Below are positions 16,664 to 25,738 of a DNA stretch of 64,000 bases, in pieces. Both the position numbers and the translations under genes were made by a program. The notes beneath the pieces are model-generated. The model was not told the DNA's origin and searched no databases. It worked only from the letters and a program-made list of their open reading frames with translations. The first letter of the stretch is position 1. Each line of letters starts with the position of its first letter. The DNA is from Streptosporangiaceae bacterium (GTDB lineage: Bacteria; Actinomycetota; Actinomycetes; Streptosporangiales; Streptosporangiaceae): the NCBI GenBank assembly GCA_025964695.1, contig JAOPYK010000173.1:1-64000 (forward strand). The letters run 5' to 3'.

Positions 16664-17422
16664 GTGAACGTCCAAGGGATGACGGCGATCGTCGTCGGCG
16701 GCGCGTCCGGCATGGGACGGGCCACCGCCGTTCGGCTTTCCCAGCTCGGCGCGAAGGTCGCCATCCTCGACCTCCCGACGTCCGACGGGTCCTCGGTCGC
16801 CAAGGAACTCGGCGGAGCGTTCCACCCGTGCGATGTGATGGATGTGGAAGGGGCCGAGCAGGCGCTCCAAGCGGCGGTGAACGACCTGGGCGGCCTGCAC
16901 ATCGCCGTCAACACCGCAGGGGGTGGCACGTCCAAGCGCACGTTGTCCAAGAGCGGGCCACACCCCCTGGATGCGTTCCGCTCCGTCATAGACCTCAACC
17001 TCGTCGGTACCTTCAACCTCAACCGCTTGCAGGCATGGCACATGAGCCACAACGGACCGCTGGACGGCGAACGCGGAGTCATCATCAACACCGCCTCGAT
17101 CGCCGCGTTCGAAGGTCAGATCGGTCAGGTCGCCTACACGGCCGCCAAGGCGGGTATCGCCGGTATGGCCCTCACGATGGCGCGGGATCTCGGAAGTCTC
17201 GGCATCCGGGTGATGGCCATCGCACCGAGCCTGTTCGCCACCGGCATCACCTCGGCGATCCCGGAGGACATGGCCGCCACCCTCACCCGCGACGCGGCTT
17301 ATCCACGCCGGATGGGCCGTCCGGAGGAGTACGCCGGTCTCGCCATCGCCATCGTCGAGAACCAGATGCTCAACGGCGGCACGATACGCCTCGACGGTGG
17401 CCAGCGCTTCGCTCCGAAGTAA
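16664..17422 (+). CDS. Short-chain dehydrogenase, 17-beta-HSD10-like
   Basis: The 252-residue SDR has VVGGASGMGRA at the cofactor site and catalytic Ser145, Tyr158 and Lys162 (YTAAK). The VQGMTAIVVGG start and the GxHPLDxFRxVIDxNLxGTFN-type stretch resemble type-II 3-hydroxyacyl-CoA dehydrogenases (HSD10). A GTG start at 16664 is chosen because GAAGGGTGG lies at the right distance; ATG 16646 is an alternative. It probably oxidises a 3-hydroxyacyl-CoA. Confidence 0.87.
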   Translation: MNVQGMTAIVVGGASGMGRATAVRLSQLGAKVAILDLPTSDGSSVAKELGGAFHPCDVMDVEGAEQALQAAVNDLGGLHIAVNTAGGGTSKRTLSKSGPHPLDAFRSVIDLNLVGTFNLNRLQAWHMSHNGPLDGERGVIINTASIAAFEGQIGQVAYTAAKAGIAGMALTMARDLGSLGIRVMAIAPSLFATGITSAIPEDMAATLTRDAAYPRRMGRPEEYAGLAIAIVENQMLNGGTIRLDGGQRFAPK

Positions 17423-17431
17423 CCCGCCCCC

Positions 17432-17485
17432 GGTCCGCCGCCCTCGACCGGTGAGCCTGGGAAGCTCCGGCCGTGGCGGCGGACC
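17432..17485 (+). terminator. Possible long-loop hairpin after SDR
   Basis: GGTCCGCCGCC (17432-17442) and GGCGGCGGACC (17475-17485) are perfect 11-bp complements with a 32-base loop. They lie 10 bases after the SDR stop. The long loop makes terminator function uncertain. Confidence 0.4.
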
Positions 17486-17585
17486 CGTCCCTGCCATCAC
17501 CGCCATGGTCGCCGGCCGGCGACATTCGCCGTTTCCCGTTCGGTGGCTGATCTGACAACGCTCGGTCGTTCAAAGGACGCTCATC

Positions 17586-18380
17586 ATGGATCTCGGGTTC
17601 GCGGGCGCGACATCGGTGGTCGTCGGCGGGACGCGCGGCATCGGCCTGGCCACCGCGCTGTGCCTTGCCGGTGAGGGCTGCCGCGTGGGCATCATCGGCA
17701 GGGACGCCGGGCAGCTGAAGGAAACTGCCCGCCGCCTTGAGGACGCGGGCAGTCCCGAGGTCCTCGAGTTGCGGGCGGACGTCTCTTCCACCTCTGAAGT
17801 CGAGGCCGCCTTCCAAACGGTCGGGACGCGCTGGAGCCGGCTCAACGTTTTGGTCAATACCGTCGGACCGGCCGGAGCGGGGCGGTTGGAGGACCTGGAC
17901 GACCATGGCTGGACGGCCACGTTCGATCTGGGGGTGATGTCGGCGGTCCGCTGTGTGCGGTCGGCGCTGCCCCTGCTGCGGAATGCGGCGTGGGCTCGGA
18001 TCGTCAATGTGACGGCAATGTCCGTGCAGCACCAGTCGCCTTATCTGGTCAGCTACACGGCGGCCAAGAGCGCGTTGCTCAGCGTCACGAAGAATCTCGC
18101 TCGGGGGCTGGCATCGGACGGCATCCTGGTGAACGCCGTCGCTCCCGGTCCGATCCTCACCGACTGGGCGCGACCAGTGTTGTCCTCGGCGGACGTCGAC
18201 GCGGGCGACCCCGTCGCGGCCTTCCAGGTGCTGGCACGGGACCACGGCCTGTCAGTCGACATCGGCCGTCTCGGCCTGCCGGAGGAGGTGGCCACGATCA
18301 TCGCGTTCTGCGCCTCGCAGCGCAACGGCTACATGACCGGGGCTCACCTCAACGTCGACGGCGGCAGTGATTTCCTCTGA
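17586..18380 (+). CDS. Short-chain dehydrogenase/reductase
   Basis: The 264-residue SDR has cofactor motif GGTRGIG at 14-20, a Thr143/Ser146 region and catalytic Tyr157/Lys161 (YTAAK). The end is YMTGAHLNVDGG. An asparagine-lacking NTVGPAG replaces the common NNAG. A long loop with two Asp-rich stretches follows the PGPI motif. It is followed by a ~220-base control region for the amidohydrolase gene. The role is probably alcohol or ketone interconversion on a pathway intermediate. Confidence 0.87.
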   Translation: MDLGFAGATSVVVGGTRGIGLATALCLAGEGCRVGIIGRDAGQLKETARRLEDAGSPEVLELRADVSSTSEVEAAFQTVGTRWSRLNVLVNTVGPAGAGRLEDLDDHGWTATFDLGVMSAVRCVRSALPLLRNAAWARIVNVTAMSVQHQSPYLVSYTAAKSALLSVTKNLARGLASDGILVNAVAPGPILTDWARPVLSSADVDAGDPVAAFQVLARDHGLSVDIGRLGLPEEVATIIAFCASQRNGYMTGAHLNVDGGSDFL

Positions 18381-18427
18381 CTCGGGCCGCCGTACCGCCG
18401 GCCACCGTGACGTGGTGGGAAGGTAGC

Positions 18428-18485
18428 GAGAACTACATTGCCGCACTGCGATATTACAGTGCCGGTTGATGGGAACGAAGTTCTC
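18428..18485 (+). promoter_or_regulatory. Nested dyads upstream of the amidohydrolase
   Basis: GCACTG-N8-CAGTGC is a perfect dyad at 18443-18462. It sits inside an outer perfect pair GAGAACT (18428-18434) / AGTTCTC (18479-18485). The DNA is AT-richer than its surroundings. It is a plausible operator for the P450/ligase run that starts at 18600. Confidence 0.45.
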
Positions 18486-18599
18486 CGATAACGTGAGTAG
18501 CGCCAGGCAGCTTCCTATAACGGCCCGCTCGCCCTGTGGAGTCCAGTAGTGATGCTCGGCCTGTTCAACGTCCACATCGTGGGATGTGAGGAGAGTTCG

Positions 18600-19784
18600 A
18601 TGTCGCGTGAGTTGGGGTTCCGGGTCTTCGATGGAGATAACCACCTGTATGAGCCTCGTGAGGCATTGACGGCGTTTCTGCCGCCCGAGTACAAGGGCGC
18701 CATCAGGTACGTCGAAGTGGAGGGGCGAACGAAGATCGCCACCCTGGGGCAGATCAGTGACTACATTCCGAATCCCACTTTCGATGTGGTGGCGGCTCCG
18801 GGTGCACAGGAGGACTACTTCCGCCATGGCAACCCGGAGGGGAAGTCACGCCGCGAGATTCTGGGTAAACCGATCCGCTCGATCGACGCGTTCCGGGAGC
18901 CGGCTCCCCGGCTGGCGCTGATGGACGAGCAGGGCATCGACAAGGCGATGATGTATCCGACCCTGGCGAGCTTGGTGGAGGAGCGTTTCCGCGATCACCC
19001 CGAGGCCACCCACACGATCATTCATGGGTTGAATCAGTGGCTGCACGAGACCTGGACGTTCGACTGGAAGGGTCGCATCTTCACCACGCCGATCATCACG
19101 TTGCCCATCGTCGAGAAGGCGATCGAGGAGCTTAACTGGGCTGTGGAGCGGGGCGCCCGCGCAGTGCTGGTGCGGCCGGCGCCAGTGCCGGGCCTGCACG
19201 GGCTGCGGTCCTTCGCCTTGCCGGAGTTCGATCCCTTCTGGCAGCGGGTGTGCGAGACCGGCGTGCTCGTGATCATGCACTCGTCGGACAGCGGGTACTC
19301 CCGGTTCGCCAACGAATGGGAGGGCGCGGGTGAGTTCCTTCCCTTCCAGCCGACGCCGTTCCGCGCGTACTGGACCATGGCGCACAATCCCGCGGCGGAC
19401 GCTGTGGCGGCGCTGGCCTGTCATGGTGCGCTCGCGCGCTTCCCCGACCTGCGCATCGCGTCGGTGGAGAACGGCGCCTCCTGGGTGGCTCCGCTGCTGG
19501 AGACGCTCGCCGACACGTACAAGAAGATGCCCCAGCTGTTCCCGGAGGACCCGGTGGAGGCCATCACCCGTTGTCTCTACGTGAATCCGTTCTGGGAGGA
19601 CGACGTGGCCGAGCTTGCCAATTCCATCCCCATGGACCACATCTTCTTCGGCTCTGATTTCCCGCATCCGGAGGGCCTGGCCGATCCGCTCAGCTATGTG
19701 GATCACCTGAGCGGGCTGCCGGATGAGCAGATCGCGAAGGTCATGGGCGGCAACCTGACACGGCTGATGCGGGTCGGCGCGTGA
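18600..19784 (+). CDS. Amidohydrolase-family metal-dependent hydrolase/decarboxylase
   Basis: The 394-residue TIM-barrel protein belongs to the COG2159 group, which includes ACMSD-like and gamma-resorcylate decarboxylases. The N-terminal metal motif appears as FDGDNHLYEP, and the late-barrel Asp motif as FGSDFPHPEG. VRPAPVPG and MHSSDSGYS lie between them. The start at 18600 follows GAGGAGAG. It lies directly upstream of a P450 and an acyl-CoA ligase. A second member of the family is at 52832-53959. The reaction (C-C hydrolysis or decarboxylation) cannot be fixed. Confidence 0.85.
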   Translation: MSRELGFRVFDGDNHLYEPREALTAFLPPEYKGAIRYVEVEGRTKIATLGQISDYIPNPTFDVVAAPGAQEDYFRHGNPEGKSRREILGKPIRSIDAFREPAPRLALMDEQGIDKAMMYPTLASLVEERFRDHPEATHTIIHGLNQWLHETWTFDWKGRIFTTPIITLPIVEKAIEELNWAVERGARAVLVRPAPVPGLHGLRSFALPEFDPFWQRVCETGVLVIMHSSDSGYSRFANEWEGAGEFLPFQPTPFRAYWTMAHNPAADAVAALACHGALARFPDLRIASVENGASWVAPLLETLADTYKKMPQLFPEDPVEAITRCLYVNPFWEDDVAELANSIPMDHIFFGSDFPHPEGLADPLSYVDHLSGLPDEQIAKVMGGNLTRLMRVGA

Positions 19785-19842
19785 GGTCGTGACGGATCAG
19801 CAGGTATCAGCCGGTGGGCGGCCACCCAGGAAGGGTGCTTCG

Positions 19843-21027
19843 ATGGAGTTCAACCCGTTCTCGGACGTCTTCTTCGACGACCCGTACGAGACGTACCGGT
19901 GGATGCGCGATGAGGCACCGGTTTACCACAGCGAGCGATGGGGCTTCTACGCCCTGTCGCGCCATGAGGACGTGGTGGCAGCGCACCGGGACTGGGAGAC
20001 CTTCAGCAGTGCCTACGGAATAACCCTCGACGTGCTGTCGATGCGGACGCGGTTGGACTCCAAGATGATGATCATCATGGATCCGCCGGAGCACGATCGG
20101 CTGCGCAAGCTGGTGCGTCAGGTGTTCACGCGACGGGCGATCGCCAACCTGGAGCCCCTTGTGGTGGAGGTGATCACCTCCTACGCGGAGGAGCTGGCCG
20201 GCAAGGACAGCTTCGACCTGGTCGCCGATTTCGCGGCGTTGTTCCCGGTGGAGATCATCTGCTCCATGCTCGGTGTCCCGGCGGGCGAGCGGCAGCAGAT
20301 CCGGTTGTGGACGGATGAGTTCCTGCACCGGGAGCAGAACGATCCCAACATCACCGAGAGCGGGCTGATCGCCTCGGCGGAGATGTTCGAGTACATGCTG
20401 GAGCTGGCGCGCGAGAAGCGGCGCGCACCAGACGATCTGATCATGAGTCGGCTGGCAACGGCCACGTACGACGACGAGGACGGGGTCGCCCAGTACCTGA
20501 CCGACGAGGACATCTCCTCGTTCGTGGTGCTGCTGGCCTCGGCCGGAAGCGAGACCGTGACCAAGCTCGTCGGCAACGGGGTGGTCGCCTTCCACGACAA
20601 TCCCGATCAGTGGCAGCGGGTACTCGCGGATCCCGAGCTGATCCCGGGCGCGGTCGAGGAGATGCTGCGGCTGAACCCTCCCTCCCAGTATCAAGGGCGG
20701 TTCACCACCCGTGACGTCACTTTGCACGGCGAGACGATCCCCGCAGGCTCCCCCACCGTGCTCGTCACCGGTGCGGCGACCCGCGATCCCCGGGTTCACG
20801 AGCGGCCGGACGTGTTCGACATCACCCGCGGCGGCACGACCACGGTGGCGTTCGGATACGGCTCGCACAGCTGCCTCGGCGCCTGGCTGGCCCGTCTCGA
20901 AGCTCGCGTGACCTTCCAGCAACTCCGCGAACGCTGGCCCCGCTTCGAGATAGACCGCGATGGCCTGCGCCGGGTCACCATGGCCAATGTGGCCGGCTAC
21001 TCCCATGTACCGGCCAACGTCGGCTGA
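19843..21027 (+). CDS. Cytochrome P450
   Basis: The 394-residue enzyme has I-helix ASAGSET (232-238), ExxR at E273-R276 and the haem loop FGYGSHSCLG with Cys344. The start at 19843 is supported by GGAAGGG; an in-frame GTG at 19789 is possible. Its stop overlaps the ligase ATG by one base (TGATG), so oxidation and CoA activation are coupled. This resembles P450-initiated side-chain or ring-substituent oxidation followed by thioester formation. No ferredoxin gene is adjacent, but a reductase gene lies convergently downstream. Confidence 0.93.
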   Translation: MEFNPFSDVFFDDPYETYRWMRDEAPVYHSERWGFYALSRHEDVVAAHRDWETFSSAYGITLDVLSMRTRLDSKMMIIMDPPEHDRLRKLVRQVFTRRAIANLEPLVVEVITSYAEELAGKDSFDLVADFAALFPVEIICSMLGVPAGERQQIRLWTDEFLHREQNDPNITESGLIASAEMFEYMLELAREKRRAPDDLIMSRLATATYDDEDGVAQYLTDEDISSFVVLLASAGSETVTKLVGNGVVAFHDNPDQWQRVLADPELIPGAVEEMLRLNPPSQYQGRFTTRDVTLHGETIPAGSPTVLVTGAATRDPRVHERPDVFDITRGGTTTVAFGYGSHSCLGAWLARLEARVTFQQLRERWPRFEIDRDGLRRVTMANVAGYSHVPANVG

Positions 21028-22655
21028 TGACGACGTCCGCCTCCATGACGCACGACGCCGAACTGGACGAGGCCCCCGCCGACATCCCGCAACTGCTGGA
21101 ACGCAGGCGTGCCGAGCCGGACGGTGAATTCCTGGTCACCGATCGGGAGCGGCTGACCTTCGCCGAGGCCGACGGCAGGTCACGCGAGCTCGCCGGCGCG
21201 CTGTTGTCGGCCGGCGTGGGCAAAGGCACCCGGGTCGGCATTCTCTTCCCGAACTGCGCCCAGTGGCTGGTGAGCTGGCTTGCGGCGAGCCGTATCGGCG
21301 CGCTCACTGTTCCCCTGTCGACCTTCGCGCCCGGAGCCGAACTCGCCCGCCTGCTGCGCCACACCGACACACAGGTGATCCTGGCCGGTCGTTCGATCGC
21401 CGGCCGCAGCTTGATCGACCGGCTCGAGGACGGGCTGCCCGGCCTGGCGCACGGCGATGCCTCGATCGCACTGCCCGCGGCGCCGTACCTGCGCCGGGTG
21501 CATGTGTGGCCGTCATCTGACAGGCCGTGGGCCAGCCCATGGCCCACCACCTCATCCTCGGTCGCGGCGGCGGTGACCGCGGCGGCCGAGGACGAGGTAC
21601 GGCCGGCCGACGACCTCGTCCTGGTGAGCACGTCCGGCACGACGGCTCTGCCCAAGTCGGTCCTTCACACGCACGGGAGTCTCGTGCGTCACGCCTACGT
21701 TCTGGCGCGGCACCGCCGTGTGACCGCGAGGGACCGTATCTACTCTCCGATGCCGTTCTTCTGGGTGGGCGGCCTGACGATGGTGGTGCTGCAGGCCCTC
21801 TCCACAGGGGCGGCCATCCTCGCACAGGACGTCTTCGAACCCGCCGCCACACTGCAGCTGCTCGAGCGTGAGCGCGCGACCTTCATCTCGTGCTGGCCCC
21901 AGGCCAGCCGTGCGATGGCCGATCATCCCGACTTCGGCAAGCGCGACCTGTCCCACGTGCGGGGCGGCACTCTCGTGGAGGCGCTGCCCTCCGAGCGGCG
22001 ACCGGCCGAGCCTGACCTCATGCCCAACCTCCTGGGAATGACAGAAACCGGTGGTCCGCACACGATGGCCGAGATCCCGGACACCCCCCTGCCCCCCGAG
22101 CGACGCGGCTCGTTCGGCATCCCCATTCCCGGAGCGCACCACCGGATCGTCGACCCGGCATCGCGGGCCGAAGTACCGGCGGGCGGGCAGGGCGAGATCC
22201 AGGTGCGTGGCCTGATCCTCATGGACCGGATCTACAAACACGAGCGGCACGAGATCTTCACGCCCGACGGCTGGTATGCGACAGGCGACCAGGGCTGGTT
22301 CGACGACGCCGGCCATCTGCACTTCACCGGCCGGGCCGGCACGCTCATCAAGACCGCGGGGTCCAACGTCTCACCGACGGAGGTCGAGGCCGTCCTGGAC
22401 GGGATGGAAGGCGTCCTGCACAGTTTTGTGGTCGGTCTCGCCCACCCCACGCGGGGACAGGTGATCGCCGCCGCCGTCGTGCCACATCACGGAACGACCC
22501 TGACCACCGAGGAGCTCACCGTCTACGCCCGCCGGCAGCTGTCATCCTTCAAGGTCCCCACGGTCGTGCGCTTCCTGGAGGAAGACCAGCTGCCCATGCT
22601 CCCCACGGGCAAGATCGACCGCCGAGCACTGGTCGAGGTGTTCAACGCCGGCTGA
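21027..22655 (+). CDS. AMP-dependent acyl-CoA ligase (FadD-like)
   Basis: The 542-residue ANL-superfamily enzyme adenylates a carboxylic acid and transfers it to CoA. The phosphate-binding loop is STSGTTALPKS (about 209-219). The adenine motif is GMTETGG, the hinge region GWYATGD, and the catalytic C-terminal Lys lies in PTGKIDRRALVE. It is translationally coupled to the P450 before it. It is one of three such ligases in the window, and the substrate is unknown. Confidence 0.92.
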   Translation: MTTSASMTHDAELDEAPADIPQLLERRRAEPDGEFLVTDRERLTFAEADGRSRELAGALLSAGVGKGTRVGILFPNCAQWLVSWLAASRIGALTVPLSTFAPGAELARLLRHTDTQVILAGRSIAGRSLIDRLEDGLPGLAHGDASIALPAAPYLRRVHVWPSSDRPWASPWPTTSSSVAAAVTAAAEDEVRPADDLVLVSTSGTTALPKSVLHTHGSLVRHAYVLARHRRVTARDRIYSPMPFFWVGGLTMVVLQALSTGAAILAQDVFEPAATLQLLERERATFISCWPQASRAMADHPDFGKRDLSHVRGGTLVEALPSERRPAEPDLMPNLLGMTETGGPHTMAEIPDTPLPPERRGSFGIPIPGAHHRIVDPASRAEVPAGGQGEIQVRGLILMDRIYKHERHEIFTPDGWYATGDQGWFDDAGHLHFTGRAGTLIKTAGSNVSPTEVEAVLDGMEGVLHSFVVGLAHPTRGQVIAAAVVPHHGTTLTTEELTVYARRQLSSFKVPTVVRFLEEDQLPMLPTGKIDRRALVEVFNAG

Positions 22656-22804
22656 CCCAGGAGCGTTCGAGCACGTTCAATGCAGCACGACAGTGCGCCC
22701 CCACGACGCCCAACTCGTCGTGGTGACCGCTTTCGAGCGGCCCGTCAGCCAGGTCGTACAGCAACTCGGTGATGTCCGTCGAACACAGGGCCGCCAGAAC
22801 CGTC

Positions 22805-23989
22805 TCAGGTGCGCACAGTGTTACGGACCGCCACCCCGGGATCGATGATCAAATCCGGGTCGACCGGTGTCCCGCTCATCATGAGCCGGCGAGCCTGCAC
22901 CAGATCACGCGGCCGATCCACAGTCAAGATCGCATCCAGCCGATCACCGGTCAGCCAGCACGCAGCCCACATCCGCCCCGCCGGATCCCCCCGCAACACC
23001 AACCGCCCCGCCCCCCGATACCCCGCGAACTGCACCATCCGGCCGAACTGCTCAGACCAAAAATACGGCACCGCGTCATAACAAGCGCCCTGCCCGAGCA
23101 ACGACGCGGCAGCCACCTCAGGAGCATTGAGCGCCGTATCCCAATGCTCGACCCGCAACCGCCGCCCATACCGACCCGACCACCACACCGCACAATCACC
23201 CACCGCCACGATCTCCGGCCGCCGGGTACGCAACGACGCGTCCACCACCACCCCGCCCTCCAACTCCAACCCGGACCCCACCAGCCACCCCGTCTCCGGA
23301 CGGACACCCACCCCCACCACCACCTCATGGGCGTCGATCCAGCCTCCCCCCACCAGCGCCAAACCCTCCGGCTCCACCGAAGCGACCTTGATCCCGCAGC
23401 GCAACTCCACCCCCGCCTCCGCATACCACGGCACGGTCAGCGCCCCGACCTCCGGGCCGACCACACCCGCCAACGGCGCATCGGCCGCCTCCACCACCGT
23501 GACCCGGCAACCCAACCGGGCCGCCGCCGTGGCCACCTCGGCCCCGATCCACCCAGCGCCGACGATGACGATACGAGCGCCCTCGATCAGACCCGCCCGC
23601 AAAGCCCGAGCGTCCTCGATCGTACGGATCACATGCTGCGGCCCGCCCCCGGGCAACCGGACCGGCGCCGACCCAGTAGCGATCACCAGCCCATCAAAAG
23701 GCAACTCCCCCGCCGACGACTCCAGCCTCCCGCCACTGTCCCCGGCCAGCCGCAACCCCGACACGGTATGCCCGAGCAGCAGATCACAGCGCAACGCGTC
23801 CCAGTCGGTGTCCACAGTCGTGTCATCGGCCTCCCCCAGCAGCACCGCCTTCGACAGCGGCGGCCGGTCGTAGGGCCTGTGCCGCTCGGCCCCGACCAAG
23901 GTGATCGAACCCTGGTGCCCCCTGGCCCGCAGCGCCTCGACCGACCGCACGCCCGCCAGGCCGGCACCCGCGACCACTACGCAGTCCAT
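22805..23989 (-). CDS. NAD(P)H-dependent ferredoxin reductase (FAD-binding)
   Basis: The 394-residue flavoprotein has two dinucleotide folds: VVAGAGLAGVRS at the N-terminus (FAD) and IVIVGAGWIGAE near 140-151 (NAD). IVAVGDCA is the second FAD contact. It belongs to the putidaredoxin/rhodocoxin reductase type that feeds P450s or Rieske oxygenases. The coding strand has an unusually monotonous G-rich/GGTGG composition between 22980 and 23700. It is the last gene of the long minus-strand operon. A ferredoxin partner gene is not visible nearby. Confidence 0.9.
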   Translation of the reverse strand: MDCVVVAGAGLAGVRSVEALRARGHQGSITLVGAERHRPYDRPPLSKAVLLGEADDTTVDTDWDALRCDLLLGHTVSGLRLAGDSGGRLESSAGELPFDGLVIATGSAPVRLPGGGPQHVIRTIEDARALRAGLIEGARIVIVGAGWIGAEVATAAARLGCRVTVVEAADAPLAGVVGPEVGALTVPWYAEAGVELRCGIKVASVEPEGLALVGGGWIDAHEVVVGVGVRPETGWLVGSGLELEGGVVVDASLRTRRPEIVAVGDCAVWWSGRYGRRLRVEHWDTALNAPEVAAASLLGQGACYDAVPYFWSEQFGRMVQFAGYRGAGRLVLRGDPAGRMWAACWLTGDRLDAILTVDRPRDLVQARRLMMSGTPVDPDLIIDPGVAVRNTVRT

Positions 23990-24044
23990 CGCCCGTCCTC
24001 CGACCGGAGGTCCGGCCCCACAGCAACGTGATGTCCGAGCCGGC

Positions 24045-24884
24045 TCAAGCGGAACGCCCTGCGGTCTTCATCCGCTCCAGGTCCGCCATCACGACCGTCT
24101 GGCCTCCGGTCGCGGCGAGCGCCCGCGTGTGGCCTAGGTGGTGCATGTCGAAGCAGGCGGCGATCGACGTCGAGAATCCCATGGTGTCGAGCGTCTGGTT
24201 CACGGCTCGCTTGGCCAGGCGCAATGCCCAGGGGTCCGTCTGCGCGACGCGATGGGCCAGTCGCATCGTGAAGGAGCGCAACTCGTCCAGCGGCACGACG
24301 TGGTTGACCATTCCGCTCCGCAGAGCCTCCTCCGCGCTCACGGCGGTTGCCGTGAAGAGCATTTCCTTGGCCTTCCTGGCGCCGAACTCCCAGGTATGCG
24401 CGTGGTACTCCACGCCCATGATGCCCATGAGACCGACCGGGTCGGAGAACTGCGCGTTGTCGGCGGCGACGATCAGGTCACACGGCCAGCACAGCATCAG
24501 CCCGGCGGCGATGCATTTGCCCTGGACCGCGGCGATGGTGGGCTTCGGAATGTCGCGCCATCTGCGCGCGTACTCGAGGTAGCCGCGCGTCTCCCAGTCG
24601 TAGTAGCTTTCGGCCTCCAACTTGCCGTCGACGCGCTTAGGGCCGAGACTGCGGCCATCGGCCGATGGATCCTTGCCGGACATGTCATGACCTGCCGAGA
24701 AGTGCTTACCCGTCGTCATGAACACGATGACCCGGACCTCGGGATCCTCATCCGCCCGCCGCCAGGCATCGTCCAGATCTTTGAGAATGCCGGATGTCTG
24801 CGCGTTGGCGGCGGCCGGCCGGTCCAGCGTGATGACGGCCACCCGGTCGTCAACCTCATACCGGACGAAGTGCTCAGCTGTCAT
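24045..24884 (-). CDS. Enoyl-CoA hydratase/isomerase family protein
   Basis: The 279-residue crotonase-fold protein starts at ATG 24884 behind GGGAG. The oxyanion-hole segments are KHFSAGHDMSG and VQGKCIAAGLML, and the C-terminal part is helical. The usual Glu pair of hydratases is not obvious: the second motif reads SDPVGLMGIMG. Isomerase, hydrolase or hydratase activity is therefore open. It lies between the thioesterase and the ferredoxin reductase in the minus-strand operon. Confidence 0.87.
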   Translation of the reverse strand: MTAEHFVRYEVDDRVAVITLDRPAAANAQTSGILKDLDDAWRRADEDPEVRVIVFMTTGKHFSAGHDMSGKDPSADGRSLGPKRVDGKLEAESYYDWETRGYLEYARRWRDIPKPTIAAVQGKCIAAGLMLCWPCDLIVAADNAQFSDPVGLMGIMGVEYHAHTWEFGARKAKEMLFTATAVSAEEALRSGMVNHVVPLDELRSFTMRLAHRVAQTDPWALRLAKRAVNQTLDTMGFSTSIAACFDMHHLGHTRALAATGGQTVVMADLERMKTAGRSA

Positions 24885-24922
24885 TTTGGTCTCCCTGTTT
24901 CGACGTGCCTGGCCGAGATCCC

Positions 24923-25738
24923 TCAGCCACGCTGCTGCCGGATGACGCTCTCCTGGGCGAACGACGCCACGAGCGACCCCGATTGGGTGTAGACATTGCC
25001 CATTCCGAAGCCCCGGCCGCCGGCCAGCCTCTGACCACGGATCTCCACGTGAAGCCACTGGGACGCGTCGAACGACTGGTGGAACCAGACGGAGTGAGTC
25101 ACCACGCCGGTCTGCAACTGGATATGGGCGTCCCGTTCGCTGACCCCCGGCACCGCTTTGAGCAAGGTGCCGATGACCGGCCAGTCCGAGACGTACGCCA
25201 CCAGCGGCCGAGCCAGCGACTCGCCCTCGATGTCCTCGCATCGCATCCAGAAGCCTAGTTCGGCGGGAAGGGCCCGATCGTCGTGCAGCCCCACCTCACT
25301 GATCAGGCGCGCTTCGCCCGGCACCACGGCGAGGGCCACCGGCTTGGACTCCATCGGATCTGTCACCGGCACGGCGTCGAACTGATAGTCAAAGCCTTCA
25401 TCCGCCCGGTCGACGAGGATGGTGGCCGTTGCGACGACTCGACGTGAAGCCTCGGCGTCCTGCCAGATGACGGCCCGTCTGAGCCCGAGCGAGCGCCCGT
25501 CATGGGTCGTCTCCAGGTCGAGATACAGCGGGTTGCGCGGACGCGCCTCGCGGGGGAACGCGACGTGCAGCGACTTCACGGCCTTGCTCGAGCCCGCAGG
25601 CGCGGCCGCCGCGATGAGCTGAGCGAGCATCTGACCGCCGAAGACCCGATCAGATGCCGGGTCGAGGACGGGAAGCACCGTGCGCCCGTCTCCGTCCTGC
25701 CCCAACTGAAGAATGGTGCGAAACTGCTCGGTGTTCAT
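24923..25738 (-). CDS. tesB: Acyl-CoA thioesterase II
   Basis: The 271-residue protein is a double-hotdog TesB. Its N-terminal repeat contains VFGGQMLAQLIAAA and LHVAFPREARP, and the C-terminal repeat contains HSVWFHQSFDASQWL and GRGFGMGNVYTQSG.L. The family hydrolyses acyl-CoA to free acid and CoA, perhaps to relieve dead-end thioesters. Its ATG overlaps the ligase stop (ATGA, 25735-25738). Confidence 0.93.
   Translation of the reverse strand: MNTEQFRTILQLGQDGDGRTVLPVLDPASDRVFGGQMLAQLIAAAAPAGSSKAVKSLHVAFPREARPRNPLYLDLETTHDGRSLGLRRAVIWQDAEASRRVVATATILVDRADEGFDYQFDAVPVTDPMESKPVALAVVPGEARLISEVGLHDDRALPAELGFWMRCEDIEGESLARPLVAYVSDWPVIGTLLKAVPGVSERDAHIQLQTGVVTHSVWFHQSFDASQWLHVEIRGQRLAGGRGFGMGNVYTQSGSLVASFAQESVIRQQRG

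Noticed and set aside
22769-24031. 420-residue plus-strand frame rich in Pro, His and Arg
   Set aside because: It is the antisense shadow of the ferredoxin reductase, caused by its biased codon use.
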